Shown here in pieces: positions 34,087 to 45,370 of a stretch of DNA of 64,000 nucleotides. The stretch is taken from the NCBI GenBank assembly GCA_038363925.1, contig JAQQWL010000006.1, positions 5,560,501 through 5,624,500 on the forward strand. The letters run 5' to 3'. The stretch's first letter is position 1. Each line of letters opens with the position of its first letter. The notes below the pieces were generated by a model. The model was given only the letters and a program-made list of their open reading frames with translations. It did not search any database and had not been told where the DNA came from. The position numbers and the translations under genes were made by a program. Origin of the DNA: Apiospora phragmitis (Eukaryota > Ascomycota > Sordariomycetes > Amphisphaeriales > Apiosporaceae).

Positions 34087-34500
34087 TTATAAGTTGAGAA
34101 ACGGTATAGATATAGGTAAATATTTACTCGTTGTAGCGGTCTGTCGTAAAACCTCTAGATTGCACCTGGTGCAGAATCCATGACCACACGTCTGCCAGGT
34201 CCGAGGCTCCAGGCCTTCTGGTGTCCAGCTGCCCCAAGTGTTATCGATCCTCCCAACACACCAGCCTTTCTTATTGTCTTGATGCCCGCATTTACAACAT
34301 GTCCAATGGTTTCCTCGTAACTGTTTGAACCGGCAATTCTGAAGTGGACATTCGGCAGGTTGATACTGCAGTTGTGAGTAGATGGGATTTTTACAAATCG
34401 TCGTATCACCCGTTTCGATTTTGAAATTCGCCTCCAGGCAGAATAGCCATTTGACCGAAGTATGGTGACATGCATGATAGTATGGGTGTCCGTGACACAT
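34087..34500 (-). CDS. Cys-rich zinc-binding-like protein, 137 aa; paralogue of 22218-22442
   Basis: Start chosen at the internal ATG 34500 (MCHGHPYYHACHH); the longer frame opens with TTG. Residues in order: C-x-HGH...C-HH, WLFC, CPLQNC, WTCCKCG, KKGWCVGR, TPEGLEPRTWQTC and HGFCTRC. The last five match the gene at 22.2 kb in order and spacing. Around ten Cys and several His make a zinc-binding treble-clef or RING-like fold likely. Function not known. The tail after the motif is short and hydrophobic. Confidence 0.58.
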   Translation of the reverse strand: MCHGHPYYHACHHTSVKWLFCLEANFKIETGDTTICKNPIYSQLQYQPAECPLQNCRFKQLRGNHWTCCKCGHQDNKKGWCVGRIDNTWGSWTPEGLEPRTWQTCGHGFCTRCNLEVLRQTATTSKYLPISIPFLNL

Positions 34501-34619
34501 ATTCAAGATATGTATGCAGAGTTCAGATCGGGATAAAAGCTTCTGGAGCGAGGACCATGGGTAGGCACCGTCTTTCACACGGGTGCCGAGCCAGAGCAAG
34601 TGACCTTATATGTTGGCTA

Positions 34620-35930
34620 GACCTAGGCTTCCCGACCTGACTGGCCTGCTATGTTTGTATAGCAAAATTTATAAGCCATGCGACCTGCGCTGCCAAGCTA
34701 TAAGAGTATAACTGAATCGAAATAGGATAAGCTGCTATGTAGATCGATGTCTGTGGAAATGCACCTGTCGATCACGCTCTTCATCCGTTTTAAAGCATTT
34801 GTATTGGCTGGCTAGACTCTTCGTAGAGGTTGCATTCTGCAACATCCCGTTGGCTAGGTAAGGTGGCTTTGCCTAGGGCATTCTTTCCTGGAATTAGAAA
34901 AGCCCAGAGGCCGCAGATAACTTGCATATCGTATCAAGTAAGATGGACGTGTAGCAGGGGTCTGGTTAGTGAACATTATCTGCACATGACAAAGGAGGGA
35001 ATAAGCAGTGCTTGCCAGCGTCGGATCAGTTCACACCATGATCGGCCTTTAATCTAATAATGGCTTGCACGGCTCCCGTTTATTAGTCGGGAAAGCAAAC
35101 GTCACCCGCGCGTCAAGTCTATAGGGCCCCTGTAAGTCGGCTAGGAGGGCTGCGTGCCGACGTGATACAATTCACTTCTATATCGATTAGTATGTATAAA
35201 AATTTTGTATTACCGGATTTTATTAATACTACACTGAAAACTTTTAAGTGAACTCTCAATTTACCGTTGAAGATATTTACGCCCCAAAAATAATTAACTA
35301 GTATCCTAAGCTATATCCTTATTACCTTGCGTCCATTGTTATAGATATAGTCGATGTTCGACGGACATGGAAATTTCCAAGGCAGCTAGCTAATCGAAAT
35401 AGAGATCATATTTTCTATAATTATAGCCTTCCGAGGTGGATCGAATGAAGAACCCTATACATTATGTACTATTCCCTACAGATGAGGACTGTGTATTGGC
35501 ACTGGTTCATTTGTGACGTCCACTCGCCTGGTCGATGGGGTATCTTAAACTGATCGACGTGAGCCACTAGTTGGAATCAACTGCATGTGAGGATCCTCGG
35601 GGAGCATGATGTACGCATCCGGGATCGTGGCCGAAGCATCCTTGAGCAATCACAATGACCGAAAAGGACGGGGTCAAGGTACGGCTTAGAGCAAGTCACC
35701 TCGAGCATAGGCCACATAAAGGGGTACCGTCCTGGTCAGGGGTCTCGATGGGTTCCCCAGACGAGGGATAAGGTTTGGATTCCAATTCGATGGTCATGCG
35801 GTCTTGTTTGTTTTCTAGGCTTGTACGAGAAAGCGGCATGACAAGGTGAGAATTCCCATTGCAACGTAGTCGGAGATGTCTTGACCGGGAGCTTCTCCGG
35901 TCTGTTCTTGACTGCCCAGACTACAAAGAA
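34620..35930. other. Non-coding stretch with an AT-rich patch at 35170-35460
   Basis: No gene supported. The patch has TATA/TTAA runs, like mild RIP or an old element. Confidence 0.4.
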
Positions 35931-35935
35931 TGATC

Positions 35936-36330
35936 CCATGCATAATACATTTATGGACTGGAGCAGGTCATATGCGGGAGTGGTTTGCGGATACATACGC
36001 AGATTTATGCGGTTGCTTCCAATACTTTGCATAGGACCTCGACTTGTTTCTTGCTTCGTCTTGTCGATCTGACGATGCCTCTAGACCAGGGATCACTGTT
36101 AATGCTGACCAACGATGATACGATGGCTTGCATATATGTAAAGGGCCAGCACTTTGAGCAGGGGTCGTGCTGGACGGATTCGAACGCGGTTCAGGAAAGA
36201 ATATCTCGGCTAGATCTTATTGGAATAGCCTCAGGGAAGAAGTTCAGCATCGACTGTTGTTGCACACTGTCCCCCTACCGGAGCTGGTAGAGTGGGTAGG
36301 GGCAGCGTCACGGTCAGGGGCCACACCTTG
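35936..36330. repeat. Dispersed repeat, copy A
   Basis: Shares an ordered set of blocks with 40395-40850: GCGGATACATACGCA, ACGATGGCTTGCATATA, GAC-x-CCTCT-x-GA-x-CAGGGA, GATCTCGGCT-like and GAGCTGGTAGAG. Divergence is substantial with several indels. Both copies are in the same orientation, about 4.4 kb apart. No long open frame is shared, so it is probably a decayed mobile element or SINE-like unit. Confidence 0.6.
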
Positions 36331-36620
36331 CCGTGGACCAGGGTGTAAGATAATGTACGATTATGCTATTCAACCCGCAAGTTATTGCTGTCTAGGTAGG
36401 GCAGGTTAGCCATTCTGTTCGTGGATGGGCATTGTGACCTAGAGATATTGATAGGCAAAGCTACAGGCCTATTCACAAACATGCAAGGCCACAGAAGGCG
36501 AGCGGCTAGCTGACCTACTTCGCCAGAAGCTGGCCAGTTCTGGGAGCTCAGCAGGAGCCAGACTGGTGCACGACTATCATTGTAAGGAGTCATGCAGGCT
36601 AGCTTCTACCCAAACAATCA

Positions 36621-36664
36621 GGCAGTTCTGACCTTCCTTGCAGGCAGTTCTGACCTTCCTTGCA
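36621..36664. repeat. Exact 22-bp tandem duplication
   Basis: ggcagttctgaccttccttg followed by ca occurs twice back to back (36621-36642 and 36643-36664) with no difference, so it is recent. Confidence 0.85.
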
Positions 36665-37566
36665 GTTGTCAGCTGGCGTACCGCAACTTTTCCTTGGCAA
36701 AACGCAAAACCGAAGCTCCTCTTTAATGGGTATCCACCTTGTCGAAAAGCATGCTTAGGCGCAAACTTTATTACGTAATTACCTTACTTACCCTTACTGA
36801 ATGGAAGTAGGAGGGGCAGAGAGATCAGGCACAAATTGCCCCTCCACGCCTGAACAGAGCAACAAGAAATGCTGTTTCCGTCATCTAGCTATGTTGACGA
36901 GCATTTCTCAACACGCTATCTCCTACAGTCCTGTATTCTGCTGTACCTCTTACGAGCATCTGGAATCGACTTTTCCAAGTCTTCAGTACAGACTCACATT
37001 GGAAACAACTATTGATACACTATCTTCGAGAGCGCTGACACCTCATGGTATGTTTTCACGATCCCTGTAACCATAGCCACGTCTTTGTTTAACCTCCTTC
37101 CCTCTAGTCTTTCCAAGTCGAGAAGCTAGACGAAGAAGTGAATTTCGACGATGCCTCGACGGCGGCGAGGTGGATTGAGGGAGCCAACCAAACAATACAT
37201 TGGCGAAAATGTTTCATATGGGTCTACGAGGCCGGGAAGAACCGAACCACCAACGACCAAACATGATGTCTGTGATGGGAGTGGGAAAGTACCCTGGGGT
37301 GTGTCGCTGTATGTTGGCGGTACGAACGGAAAGGTAAAGTTTTAGCCAGGTGGGATCAGAACTTCGCCAGATCTATTTGTACAGTTTATCCCTGATCTTT
37401 GAGCCTGCCTCAAGACCCAGAGGTACAAAGAGATGAGCGCTCGCATCAGCATGGTGCGAGATCACCATCGACACGCATCGCGTACAATGCTGCACGTATT
37501 TGAGCTCCTTTTGATACTCGAGACTCGATTCGAACGCCTTCTTCACCAAGTCTCCAAACAGTTTTG
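36665..37566. other. Possible small spliced gene at 36801-37266, not called
   Basis: A good donor (GTATGT, 37047) and acceptor (CCCTCTAG, 37104) bracket an intron-like stretch. The following + strand frame to TGA 37266 reads like protein (VEKLDEEVNFDDASTAARW). The matching upstream exon is in conflict of phase, so I only note it. Confidence 0.3.
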
Positions 37567-38467
37567 TTATCGTATCGTAACGGCACCCTTGAAGTGTGAG
37601 AGAGTGATTTGGCAGAATTTTACCACCCCAGGAAGGCAGACGTATCGAAGTCCAGCTGTAGTCTCTAAATCGACTTCGAATATTTCTCTGGCTATGCGTT
37701 CAATCTTGTTCTCTGTAATCTCTATTGACAACTGGCATTCGAACGTGTCCGAGTTGGTGGCGGGAAACGACATTGTAATGGCAGCTACCAAGACATCTGG
37801 GTTAGCTGGATGAGGCGTTCTTCGAATCGCGCTCGAGATGAATGGAGGGAAAAGATCGGTAGCGTCCCGAAGCGATGCGTTGTATAGGATATGCCGGGCT
37901 GCTAGGAATGTATTGGGAAGAATGGCAGCATCCGTACGTTTCTCGCTTGAAGTCGCGTGCTCGGTGGATGAGCCAGCAGGACTGCACGTGGGCTGAGCAT
38001 CGTCATCGATTATACCTAAATCTTTTGTCAATAGGGGCCAATACCAAGTAGACACAGAGATCGTTACGACGTTTTGGCGCATGCGACATCGCAAGGCGCA
38101 CAGCCTCTTGTGGGAGACTGGCAACTTTCTCCTCCACTTCTGGGTTGATTATTTGGTACACTTGTTCCGCTACTAATTGTCGAAATTCGTCGCTCTCTTC
38201 AAGCTGCTTTGCGACACGTTTACAATCGGCCTTGCCTGGAAAATGAGATGCAGTCTCAGCAGCTCGCGAGACGAGAAGATATCCAAACCAGGCTGAAAAG
38301 CCTTTGTCCAGGAAAGTCTTGTCTGTCAGGACCTTATTCCATGCCTGCACGAAGTTCGAGGGTGGACGATCGAAGCTCCTGAGCTTGTTGAGAATAATTT
38401 GGGCAGCCCAAAGCGGGCCGTTCGGAGGTGTATCAACTTCACCCTGCACCTGCGGAGCAGCATCCAT
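37567..38467 (-). CDS. Unknown protein, 282 aa, two exons
   Basis: Exon 1 38467-38068 from ATG, intron 38067-38016 (52 bases, GTAACG...TTTAG), exon 2 38015-37567; 849 bases, phase 1. The N-terminal half is helical (AAQIILNKLRSF, NFVQAWNKVLTDKTFLDKGF, CKRVAKQLEESDEFRQLVAE). The C-terminal half has alternating strands (DVLVAAITMSF, CQLSIEITENKIERIAREIF). No recognised domain. The clean splice and frame suggest an active gene in an otherwise empty stretch. Confidence 0.58.
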
Positions 38468-38552
38468 GGTCTCCAGGATGGTTCAGAAAACAAGTGAAAG
38501 AGGGAACTAAACCTCAAGATACTAGGATGGATGGATAAGATAACAAATTAAA

Positions 38553-38672
38553 AAAGTAGGTAGATTAGAAAGAGGGGTAGGTCAGAAGGCAGGTAGGTCA
38601 GAGGGTAGGTCAGAAGGCAGGTACGTCAGAGGGTAGGTACGTCAGAGGTAGGTAGGTAGATCAGAAAGATAA
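38553..38672. repeat. AGGTAGGTCAG-type microsatellite/minisatellite
   Basis: GTAGGTCAGA and GTACGTCAGA variants recur about ten times with phase slips between 38553 and 38672. It lies just upstream of the start of the 282 aa gene. Confidence 0.75.
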
Positions 38673-40394
38673 AAATAGCGTTTACTGCGCAACGGTGCAC
38701 TGTCTACATCGCATCGGAGGCTGATAAAGCCCCTTCCAAATGTATCATCCTATTAGTGGTTACCGGGTGATGGCACTGTATGGGGTTGTGACAAGTCATA
38801 TAAAGATGAGAAGGAAGAGCAGATCATATGGAGCTGACCGGTCAGGTTAGGGAAGTTCGTGCTAGCAGAGGAGCTAGTGTGCACAGACCATGTTATTAGG
38901 TCCCCTTAGTGGGGCCCATCACCGGGTTAGTGAGTGTGGTCAAGGTACATACTACTTGGCTACGGCTCAAGTGCACGTGAGACCTAGCGCACCTAATACT
39001 TCCGTAACTCTACAAATCTTCAGCAAGACTTTGATCTTCGGTACTTTCTTCATTTGCAAGGTAGACGAGTCTTTCATTCTAAACAACGGCTATCAAAATA
39101 CCCCGTTATGCAACACACGTCTCGAATATGTCTCTGTACCCACGGCTATATATCCCTTCGCAGGTAAACATGAGCCCTAACGTCCGTTGACAGCCCGAAG
39201 CTGCACCTGCTAAGGTGATTTTCATCACACCAGCCAGCCGGCCTCAGCTTTCGGAAGGGACCAAAATCCCACTCCGACTTCGAATGAATGCTTGCATGTC
39301 AGTAGTAGAGACACAACCAAGGCCCCTACCCCACGTTACCTTCTAATTACAATGTCTGCTTGCATGCGCCTATAGCTGGACGGGATACATGCGGTAGGGT
39401 ACATAGCCTTGCATATATGTAAATAAAAGGCAGCCAATCAATCATATTGCCATCACTTCAGTGAAGGCTGGTTTTTGATAGTACAGCACCATCACCAGGG
39501 TCCTGCTTGTGTGCACGGGTCATAGGTACTTGCGAAGTTAACCAACCCCTCTCGGTCTGTTCAGGGTCACTCGTGGTATCATCGTCTCAGACCTCTGCGT
39601 TCCGTGTAATGAGATGGGCATGTGGATGATTAAGAGCTGCATTCAAGGCATGCATTCGTTCCGTTGCTCTCAACGGTACCCCCTAGCGGGTCGAACGTCT
39701 CCTATCTATCCTACATACCGCGTCTTCGCCCAGGCACATCAACATCACTCTCTTCGCCCTTAAACGCCGGCCCATGTACCACGGTCGAAAAAGCGGCCAT
39801 GCTTGATATTGGCTACAGTATCATTCACACCATCACACATCCGTATTTCTGTTACCTTCATCATCCCCGGAACAGGGGGCGCCATCGACGGCTTAGGAAT
39901 ACTTTCTCGATTAATCATACACGTAAGTACCGTGTTCATGTAGTTTAGTTTCCCTTGTAGATGTTCACAGCAGGCTCGTGTAGATAGTATTGAGACGATG
40001 GCATACAGCATGGCGAATAGTGTTAATAACGCATCGTGATCTCAACTTATACTATACGTATATTTATACCATAAGTTCGCTGTTCAGATATACAGGCTGG
40101 ACCAACCCCACTTGCTCTACAAGCACTTGATCTCTACGATGACATTCGCTGTGAGAGATCTTTTACTCACCCCAACATTTCTAAATCCTTGTGCCCCGCT
40201 GTCCAAATAGGCACTCTGCCCGGTGTGACGAAGTGTGCTATCATGCATGAGTTATCCCTACGAGAGAAAGTGCGACGATAAATCACAACCGCAGATGCTT
40301 GCAGTGCATGATGGTACTACAGATCTATTTATGTAGAATCGGATGTAGGCCCTTTAATTGGACTTGTGACACCTTCCTCTGGATCGCCTTTTAT
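38673..40394. other. Non-coding stretch, nothing recognised
   Basis: About 1.7 kb with only short, unsupported frames on both strands. Confidence 0.4.
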
Positions 40395-40850
40395 TTGTGG
40401 CATTCTGCAGATATTGCGCATGCTCATGGGCAGGCAATACTTGGGAGTGGCTTGCGGATACATACGCAAATTCTTGCGGTTGGTGTCAAGGCCGACAGAG
40501 CTGGCCATCAGCCCGCAACACTCTACATGAATCTCGATGCTTATTTCTTGGTTTGTTTCAGCCCCGCAGTATCGTTCTGACGACGCCTCTGGATCAGGGA
40601 CCAGTGTTGACGCCGGCCAACGATGGCACGATGGCTTGCATATACGTATAGCTTCAGCGATACAGGAGGGGGTCATGTTAGACGGGTTCAAACGCGCCTC
40701 AGAAGGAGATCTCGGCTGGGTATTACTGGGATGACCGATGGAAAGAGGATCAGCAGTGGCTGTTATTATACACAGCCCTTATACTCGGAGCTGGTAGAGG
40801 CGGGCCAGTAACAGTGAGCAGGGGCAGTATCACAGCCAAGGGTCATGGGA
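40395..40850. repeat. Dispersed repeat, copy B
   Basis: Second copy of the repeat at 35936-36330, same orientation. Best shared blocks are 40446-40465, 40580-40650 and 40785-40800. Read on the minus strand, both copies also share short peptide-like runs (ICKPS-x-HRW, NLRMYPQ), so a coding origin is possible. Confidence 0.6.
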
Positions 40851-41561
40851 TGCGATTTTCGCTGAGCTGGTACTTTGAGTGACTGCAGACGAAGTTCATG
40901 AACTTCTGTCGGTCAAGGGTCAGATATACTGTTTGGACTACCCTGCCAGCGCAAATCAAGTAGACAAATACATTTAGACTAGTACTGCAGCCCATAAGGT
41001 GACCAGGTTCGTGCTCGGCATCATGGATCTAAGAGCCCGCATACTGGTCGACCACGGCGGTAATTAAGCACTGATTAGTCTCCTTAACGGTACGTGTTGG
41101 CGGTGTCTGTGGCAGTATCTATCCCCGAAACCCATTGGACTACTTTAATAGTCGAGTACTTAGAGCCCGTTGTGTAAAAGGCGTGTGGGACTTTGGTTTT
41201 ATACATTAGGCCAATACTAATGCAACTGACATATAAACCATAACCAATCAATAGGACGGATAATGGACATAGTAGGACAACATCGTCCATTTGGGCGCCA
41301 GATGAGAATCTTCGAACATACCAGAACACCGCCATAATCGTATTGTATACACCATGATGTAGCGGCGACCCCCTCCCCCAAAAGTATAATGTATGCGAGG
41401 GATTGCGTCCCGCCATATCGGATCGATAGTGCCAAGGAAACCATCTTTCCGGGAAGCCCAACGACCTTACTACATGCTGACTTGATGGGCAGATATAAAA
41501 ACCATGACTCTAGACAACCACTTTAATAGCTCTCTCTCGTTTCGGTCACTCATCTGGCACC
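40851..41561. other. Intergenic, upstream of the nuclease-like gene
   Basis: A minus-strand frame of 126 codons (41084-41461) is open with ATG but has no recognised character, so it is left uncalled. Confidence 0.35.
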
Positions 41562-42600
41562 ATGGCCATATCAATAGATACTCTTCTGAAAGAGCACCTA
41601 CCAGTGGCCCAATTCATCCATCATGCATCACCATCTCTCACTGAGAAACAGTGGCCTCACGATATAGGCAGGATCACGAACCATACGTCCCATCCAGCAT
41701 CGTGGCAAGGGGTGCATCGCTTTCTTGGACCAGGTCTCGACCTGGCCAACTACGATGCCACTTATGAATGCCCATCGTCCGTACCTCGCCTGAATACTGC
41801 CGTCCATTCACTTAATACAAAAGTCGAGAGAATCGTCATGGAAGCAGAGGTACAGCGTGACTTTGATAGGAACCTCGGTCTGCCTTTAGCATTGGCATTT
41901 CAAAGTGCGCCGTTTCTTGAGGAGCGCAGTCAGGCTGGTCCCCCCAGTTCTACCACATCATCTAAGACTATTGACAGCTTCTTCTCCTTTGGTCGAGGAT
42001 CACATGAGATTCCTTGTATCATTGGAGACTTGAAGAAACCTGGTACTATTAAACCACGAGAATGGAATCGAGCAGAGACAATGTCTTCATTGTCAAACAA
42101 GCTCGGGCAGGAAATTCGGGGGTACGTATAGTCAATCTAATCTAAAGTTCGTATACTAACTAAGAGCCAGTTACGCGCATCTGTACAAATGCCCTCAGGT
42201 CTTTATCTATGACAGTCTTCATCTTCTCTTGGTCCAATTCCAGGCGAGAAACCAGGATGAGATCAAGAATGCGCAATGTCCAGTCGATGTATGGGTCTTA
42301 CCACGATTAACTCATGACGTCAATGTGTGTACTGTTCGATACGCACTTTACTGGATGGCCTGTAGGGGCCTAATGCGGATTATGGGACAGCAAGCCGCAG
42401 ACCTCGAATGGGGTGGATGGACTCGAACCTTTCAGTATTTTTCAGGGAGGCCTATTTGGTCAGGCCCGGGAGTCGAGCCTACTTTCTTTCACCCTCTTGG
42501 CGTGACTCGAAGGTTTAATGACCATCAAGGCTACTTCTACTGGTATTATACGGATGACTATAGTGATAGTAGTACACCAGATACACGGACGCTGTGGTAA
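41562..42600 (+). CDS. Fungal PD-(D/E)XK-like nuclease-domain protein, 329 aa, two exons
   Basis: Exon 1 41562-42121, intron 42122-42170 (GTACGT, CTAAC, CCAG), exon 2 42171-42600; 990 bases, continuous frame RGYAHLYKCPQVF across the join. The segment IGDLKKPG (D-x-K) after a helical region, then GQEIRGYAH-x-YKCPQVF and LLLVQFQARN, matches a fungal family I remember as PD-(D/E)XK nuclease-like. The catalytic assignment is inferred. Such domains occur alone or joined to a kinase-like domain in fungal conflict proteins; here a kinase-like gene follows 480 bp downstream on the same strand. Length and frame are intact. Confidence 0.58.
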
Positions 42601-43078
42601 ACGGGATTGATGAGGCAATCATACATGAGGCAATTCGGGCAATAGAACCTTCACCAGTCTACTTACTTCATAGGGCTCTCAACAGCTCCGGTACAATGGT
42701 CGACATAGCAGAACTTGTTTATAAAGGTTGTCTAATATTTCTCGTCGTTGTAACGTGCTTCAGCATCCCACTGCAAATGCACAGATCTGAAATGTCATTT
42801 CTCACCAGAAATTACCCCAACTGGGATAAATCGGATTGGTTTTCCTTGCGAGCCAATAATAGGTCAGATAATCGATAACAGTGGGGTAGGACGCTGTTGT
42901 GCTGATTATTTATTGTTTGAGCTGTAATTCGCAGTGGAAGAAATATTTGTTTCTCCATCTTCACCCGCTTCACAGTGTGTACCAGTCAGACCCCTTCAGA
43001 ACCCACTGATTCATATGGCGCTATGGTAAGCATCTCTGGCCAGTTCATCTGAATGTATTTAACTTAGACGCGTTCTAG
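42601..43078 (+). other. Ambiguous exons between nuclease-like and kinase-like genes
   Basis: Two readings compete. One is an open frame to 42878 with GTG start. The other uses a 45-base intron (GTTGTC...TTCAG, about 42729-42773) giving a Cys-rich tail ending at about 42920. A donor GTAAGC at 43025 pairs with the acceptor at 43078 of the kinase-like exon, so at least part of this stretch is 5' sequence of that gene. Confidence 0.35.
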
Positions 43079-43711
43079 AATTTCACTCTTGGTTCGGAAA
43101 CAATACAAGCACTTTCAGCCGACCAGGTCGACCCCGAGCGTACCGTATACCGTTTGGAACTACAACAAACCTGGTCGCTTTTCTTCTGCCGACATTTACC
43201 TACTGTTTTTCGCTGGGCCAAAGAACAATGGCCTTCCTGGTTTTTACCTCAGGTTGTTTATCTAAAGCAGCGTAAAGCTGGCTGGGATACAGAATTCGAA
43301 CTCGAGAAGAGAGCGTACGATCTTCTTAGACCAATCCAAGGCATCCATATCCCTTATTTCTTCGGTGAAGGAATATATAAGGGATGTCCAGCACTCGTAT
43401 TATCGGAGGTTCTTGGGGATAGGCTTGATAAGCTGGAAACGAAACCTGAAGAAGACGTCGACTTCAAAGCGAAGCTGTCCGAAATCTTTCGGGTGTTTGC
43501 CGAACACAGTATAACATATGAAGACGCCAGACTTGACAATCTATTTCTGGTTCAGGGGCGCGTAATGGCGGTCGACTTGGAAAAAGTGCGGTTTGATCCT
43601 ATTATGGACTGGAAGGACAGTGACAACTGTGGGAATGTGAATTCCCTCATGTTCGATCTTCGATTTCAACGCGATCCTCAGAATCTGAATCCTGACGACT
43701 ACATCCTATAA
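43079..43711 (+). CDS. Small protein-kinase-like (RIO/lipopolysaccharide-kinase-like) gene, 5' end uncertain
   Basis: The exon starts after a TTCTAG acceptor. Visible features: PALVLSEVLGDRL for the hinge strand, a helix FKAKLSEIFRVFAEH, the catalytic-loop-like YEDARLDN (D and N as in D-x4-N, lacking HRD), and VDLEKV in place of the metal-binding DFG. The N-lobe has QVVYLKQRKAGWDTEFELEK with a candidate Lys and Glu. It is shorter than a full kinase. Known: atypical kinases of this type are common in fungal accessory regions. Its pairing with the upstream nuclease-like gene recalls nuclease-kinase domain sets, but here they appear as separate frames. The start is not determined. Confidence 0.52.
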   Translation, partial: NFTLGSETIQALSADQVDPERTVYRLELQQTWSLFFCRHLPTVFRWAKEQWPSWFLPQVVYLKQRKAGWDTEFELEKRAYDLLRPIQGIHIPYFFGEGIYKGCPALVLSEVLGDRLDKLETKPEEDVDFKAKLSEIFRVFAEHSITYEDARLDNLFLVQGRVMAVDLEKVRFDPIMDWKDSDNCGNVNSLMFDLRFQRDPQNLNPDDYIL

Positions 43712-43962
43712 ACCTCTGATCGCCCAGGACTTGGCCTTCAATTTCACAGAACCCGGGCCATGCAGCCCAAGGAAATCCGGGCATCCATGTAAGCCCCAGA
43801 CTTGTATGTGAGTCTTGGAATTGTCCGGCGAAAGAGACCCCAACGGAAAACAGCAGAGGCAGGATAGGAGTGGCAAGACCTTGGATTCTTGTGATATATT
43901 GATCGGTTGAATACAACGTAGCATAGTACAAAGAGGGAGGAAACCGCAATAGCACCACCATA

Positions 43963-44872
43963 TCATCTTCCGTAGACTCTAAAGATCGGTCTCATCAGCG
44001 TCAGTGCTGGGTTCTTGTCCAGTTCGCGGAGATGACAGAAGACACACGTGGCGCCACCTCGTAACATGCTAGCATTTGCTTCTGTGATATAAGTAGGTGG
44101 GATTCTTTGCACGCCGGCCTCCCATCGCCGCAGCAGGCAGTCCAGTATCTCCACGCTCTCCTCCACTGCGGCTGTGTAATGTCCGCGAACCCAAGCCTTG
44201 TAATCGTCGGGGCCCTTCTTGCCGGGAACCCACCACTCGCGGCCGTAGATTTCGTACGCGCGAAGTACGCCCTTTACCTGTCCGAATTTCAAGGTGTCGT
44301 TAATGGCTTCCATGGTTTCGTTCTGTTTCTCAAGTGCTATGAGCAGGTGAGTGTGCATCTGGCTCATTGTGACATGTGGTGGGAGGTCAGGTTGACGGTT
44401 GACGGTTGACGGCCTCCTGCCAAACCCGGTTTCTGAATTGTAGGGCACGGTCGACGTGGCGGGTGACGGTGCTCGCCATATTGAATGTACCATTTGTACG
44501 GTCTTGGCCCTGGGATATGACAAAACGACCCTCCCAAGTATTTTTGGCACGAGACAGCTAGTTCGGGAATGGGATGTCGGGATAGCAATTAGCTTCGAAA
44601 GCATCGCCGAGACTCCCTCCTGGTTTCAGAAAGCAAGTGAGGTCATCCCCCCAGTCCTCAAGCACGGAAAGAGCCCACTAGACTTGTTCCTCGGGTGTGA
44701 TGCCATTTGGGTGTACCCATGTAATGTCGAAGTCACAACAGTTGGCAGCTCTCTCGTCGCAGTCCGGGACTTCACAGAGCCTAGTCGCGCTGACGGAGAA
44801 TTCGGACGGGGTGGAAAGGAGCCGTCGTATCGAACGGGCTGCGAGTTGGATAGACGCATGCCGGGTGGACAT
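43963..44872 (-). pseudogene. W/C-motif family, copy 2 (two TAG codons, one frameshift)
   Basis: From ATG 44872 the frame shows a Cys group and reaches TAG at 44680-44678, in the same aligned place as in copies 1 and 3 (followed by ALSVLEDWGDDL). A second TAG occurs in the block PFPN*LSR, where copy 3 has PNHLSR. The frame then aligns with copy 3 (RALQFRNRVW against SALDFRNSVW) until a 7-bp triple repeat at 44391-44411. Beyond it the match continues in another frame (EWWVPGKKGPDDYKAWV; CVFCHLRELDKNP) to 43963. It is the most diverged of the three copies. Confidence 0.6.
44391..44411. repeat. 7-bp triplet repeat at a frame break
   Basis: gttgacg three times in tandem inside W/C family copy 2. 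A change of unit number by one explains the frame change seen there. Confidence 0.8.
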
Positions 44873-44939
44873 TCTGGGAGCCGTAACATCTTGGTGTCGG
44901 GTGTGATAAGTAAGGACTACAGTCTCTCTTTAGTTTAGT

Positions 44940-45370
44940 GCAAATGAGATAGGTTAGCATTCTAAAGTCTGGAATTGGCGCGCTGTTAAAGCGCTCGTGT
45001 TTCATGAAGGGAGGTGCATTACTTACCTAGGCTACTGATGTCCTGTCGCCCACGAGCGCCACTTGTGATGACGTACGCAATCAATCAATTCGAGAGAGCG
45101 GAGTTGCAAGATGGGCTGGCCTCTCGTGTGGGCACTCGCTACGCTGTGTGGAGATTAATTTGATTCGCTAGCGCTAGCGTCAATTGAGTGCAATATGAGC
45201 CGTAAGCCTGCCGTTTGGATTGCGTAACGGTCACCTTCATCTTGACGGACTGTCTTCCAATTTTTTAACTTCTCTTTATCTGCGCGCGCATCCGGCAATT
45301 TCCTCTTCCATCCTGCCCGCGAATCTTCCCTTCCTAGTCTGCCGCGCCGGCCTCGCACGACATACGCATC
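44940..45370. other. Intergenic, nothing recognised
   Basis: No supported feature between W/C copy 2 and the helicase pseudogene. Confidence 0.4.

Noticed and set aside
39664..40011. Overlapping frames of 83-94 codons on both strands
   Set aside because: No recognised motifs, no splice partners, poor start context.
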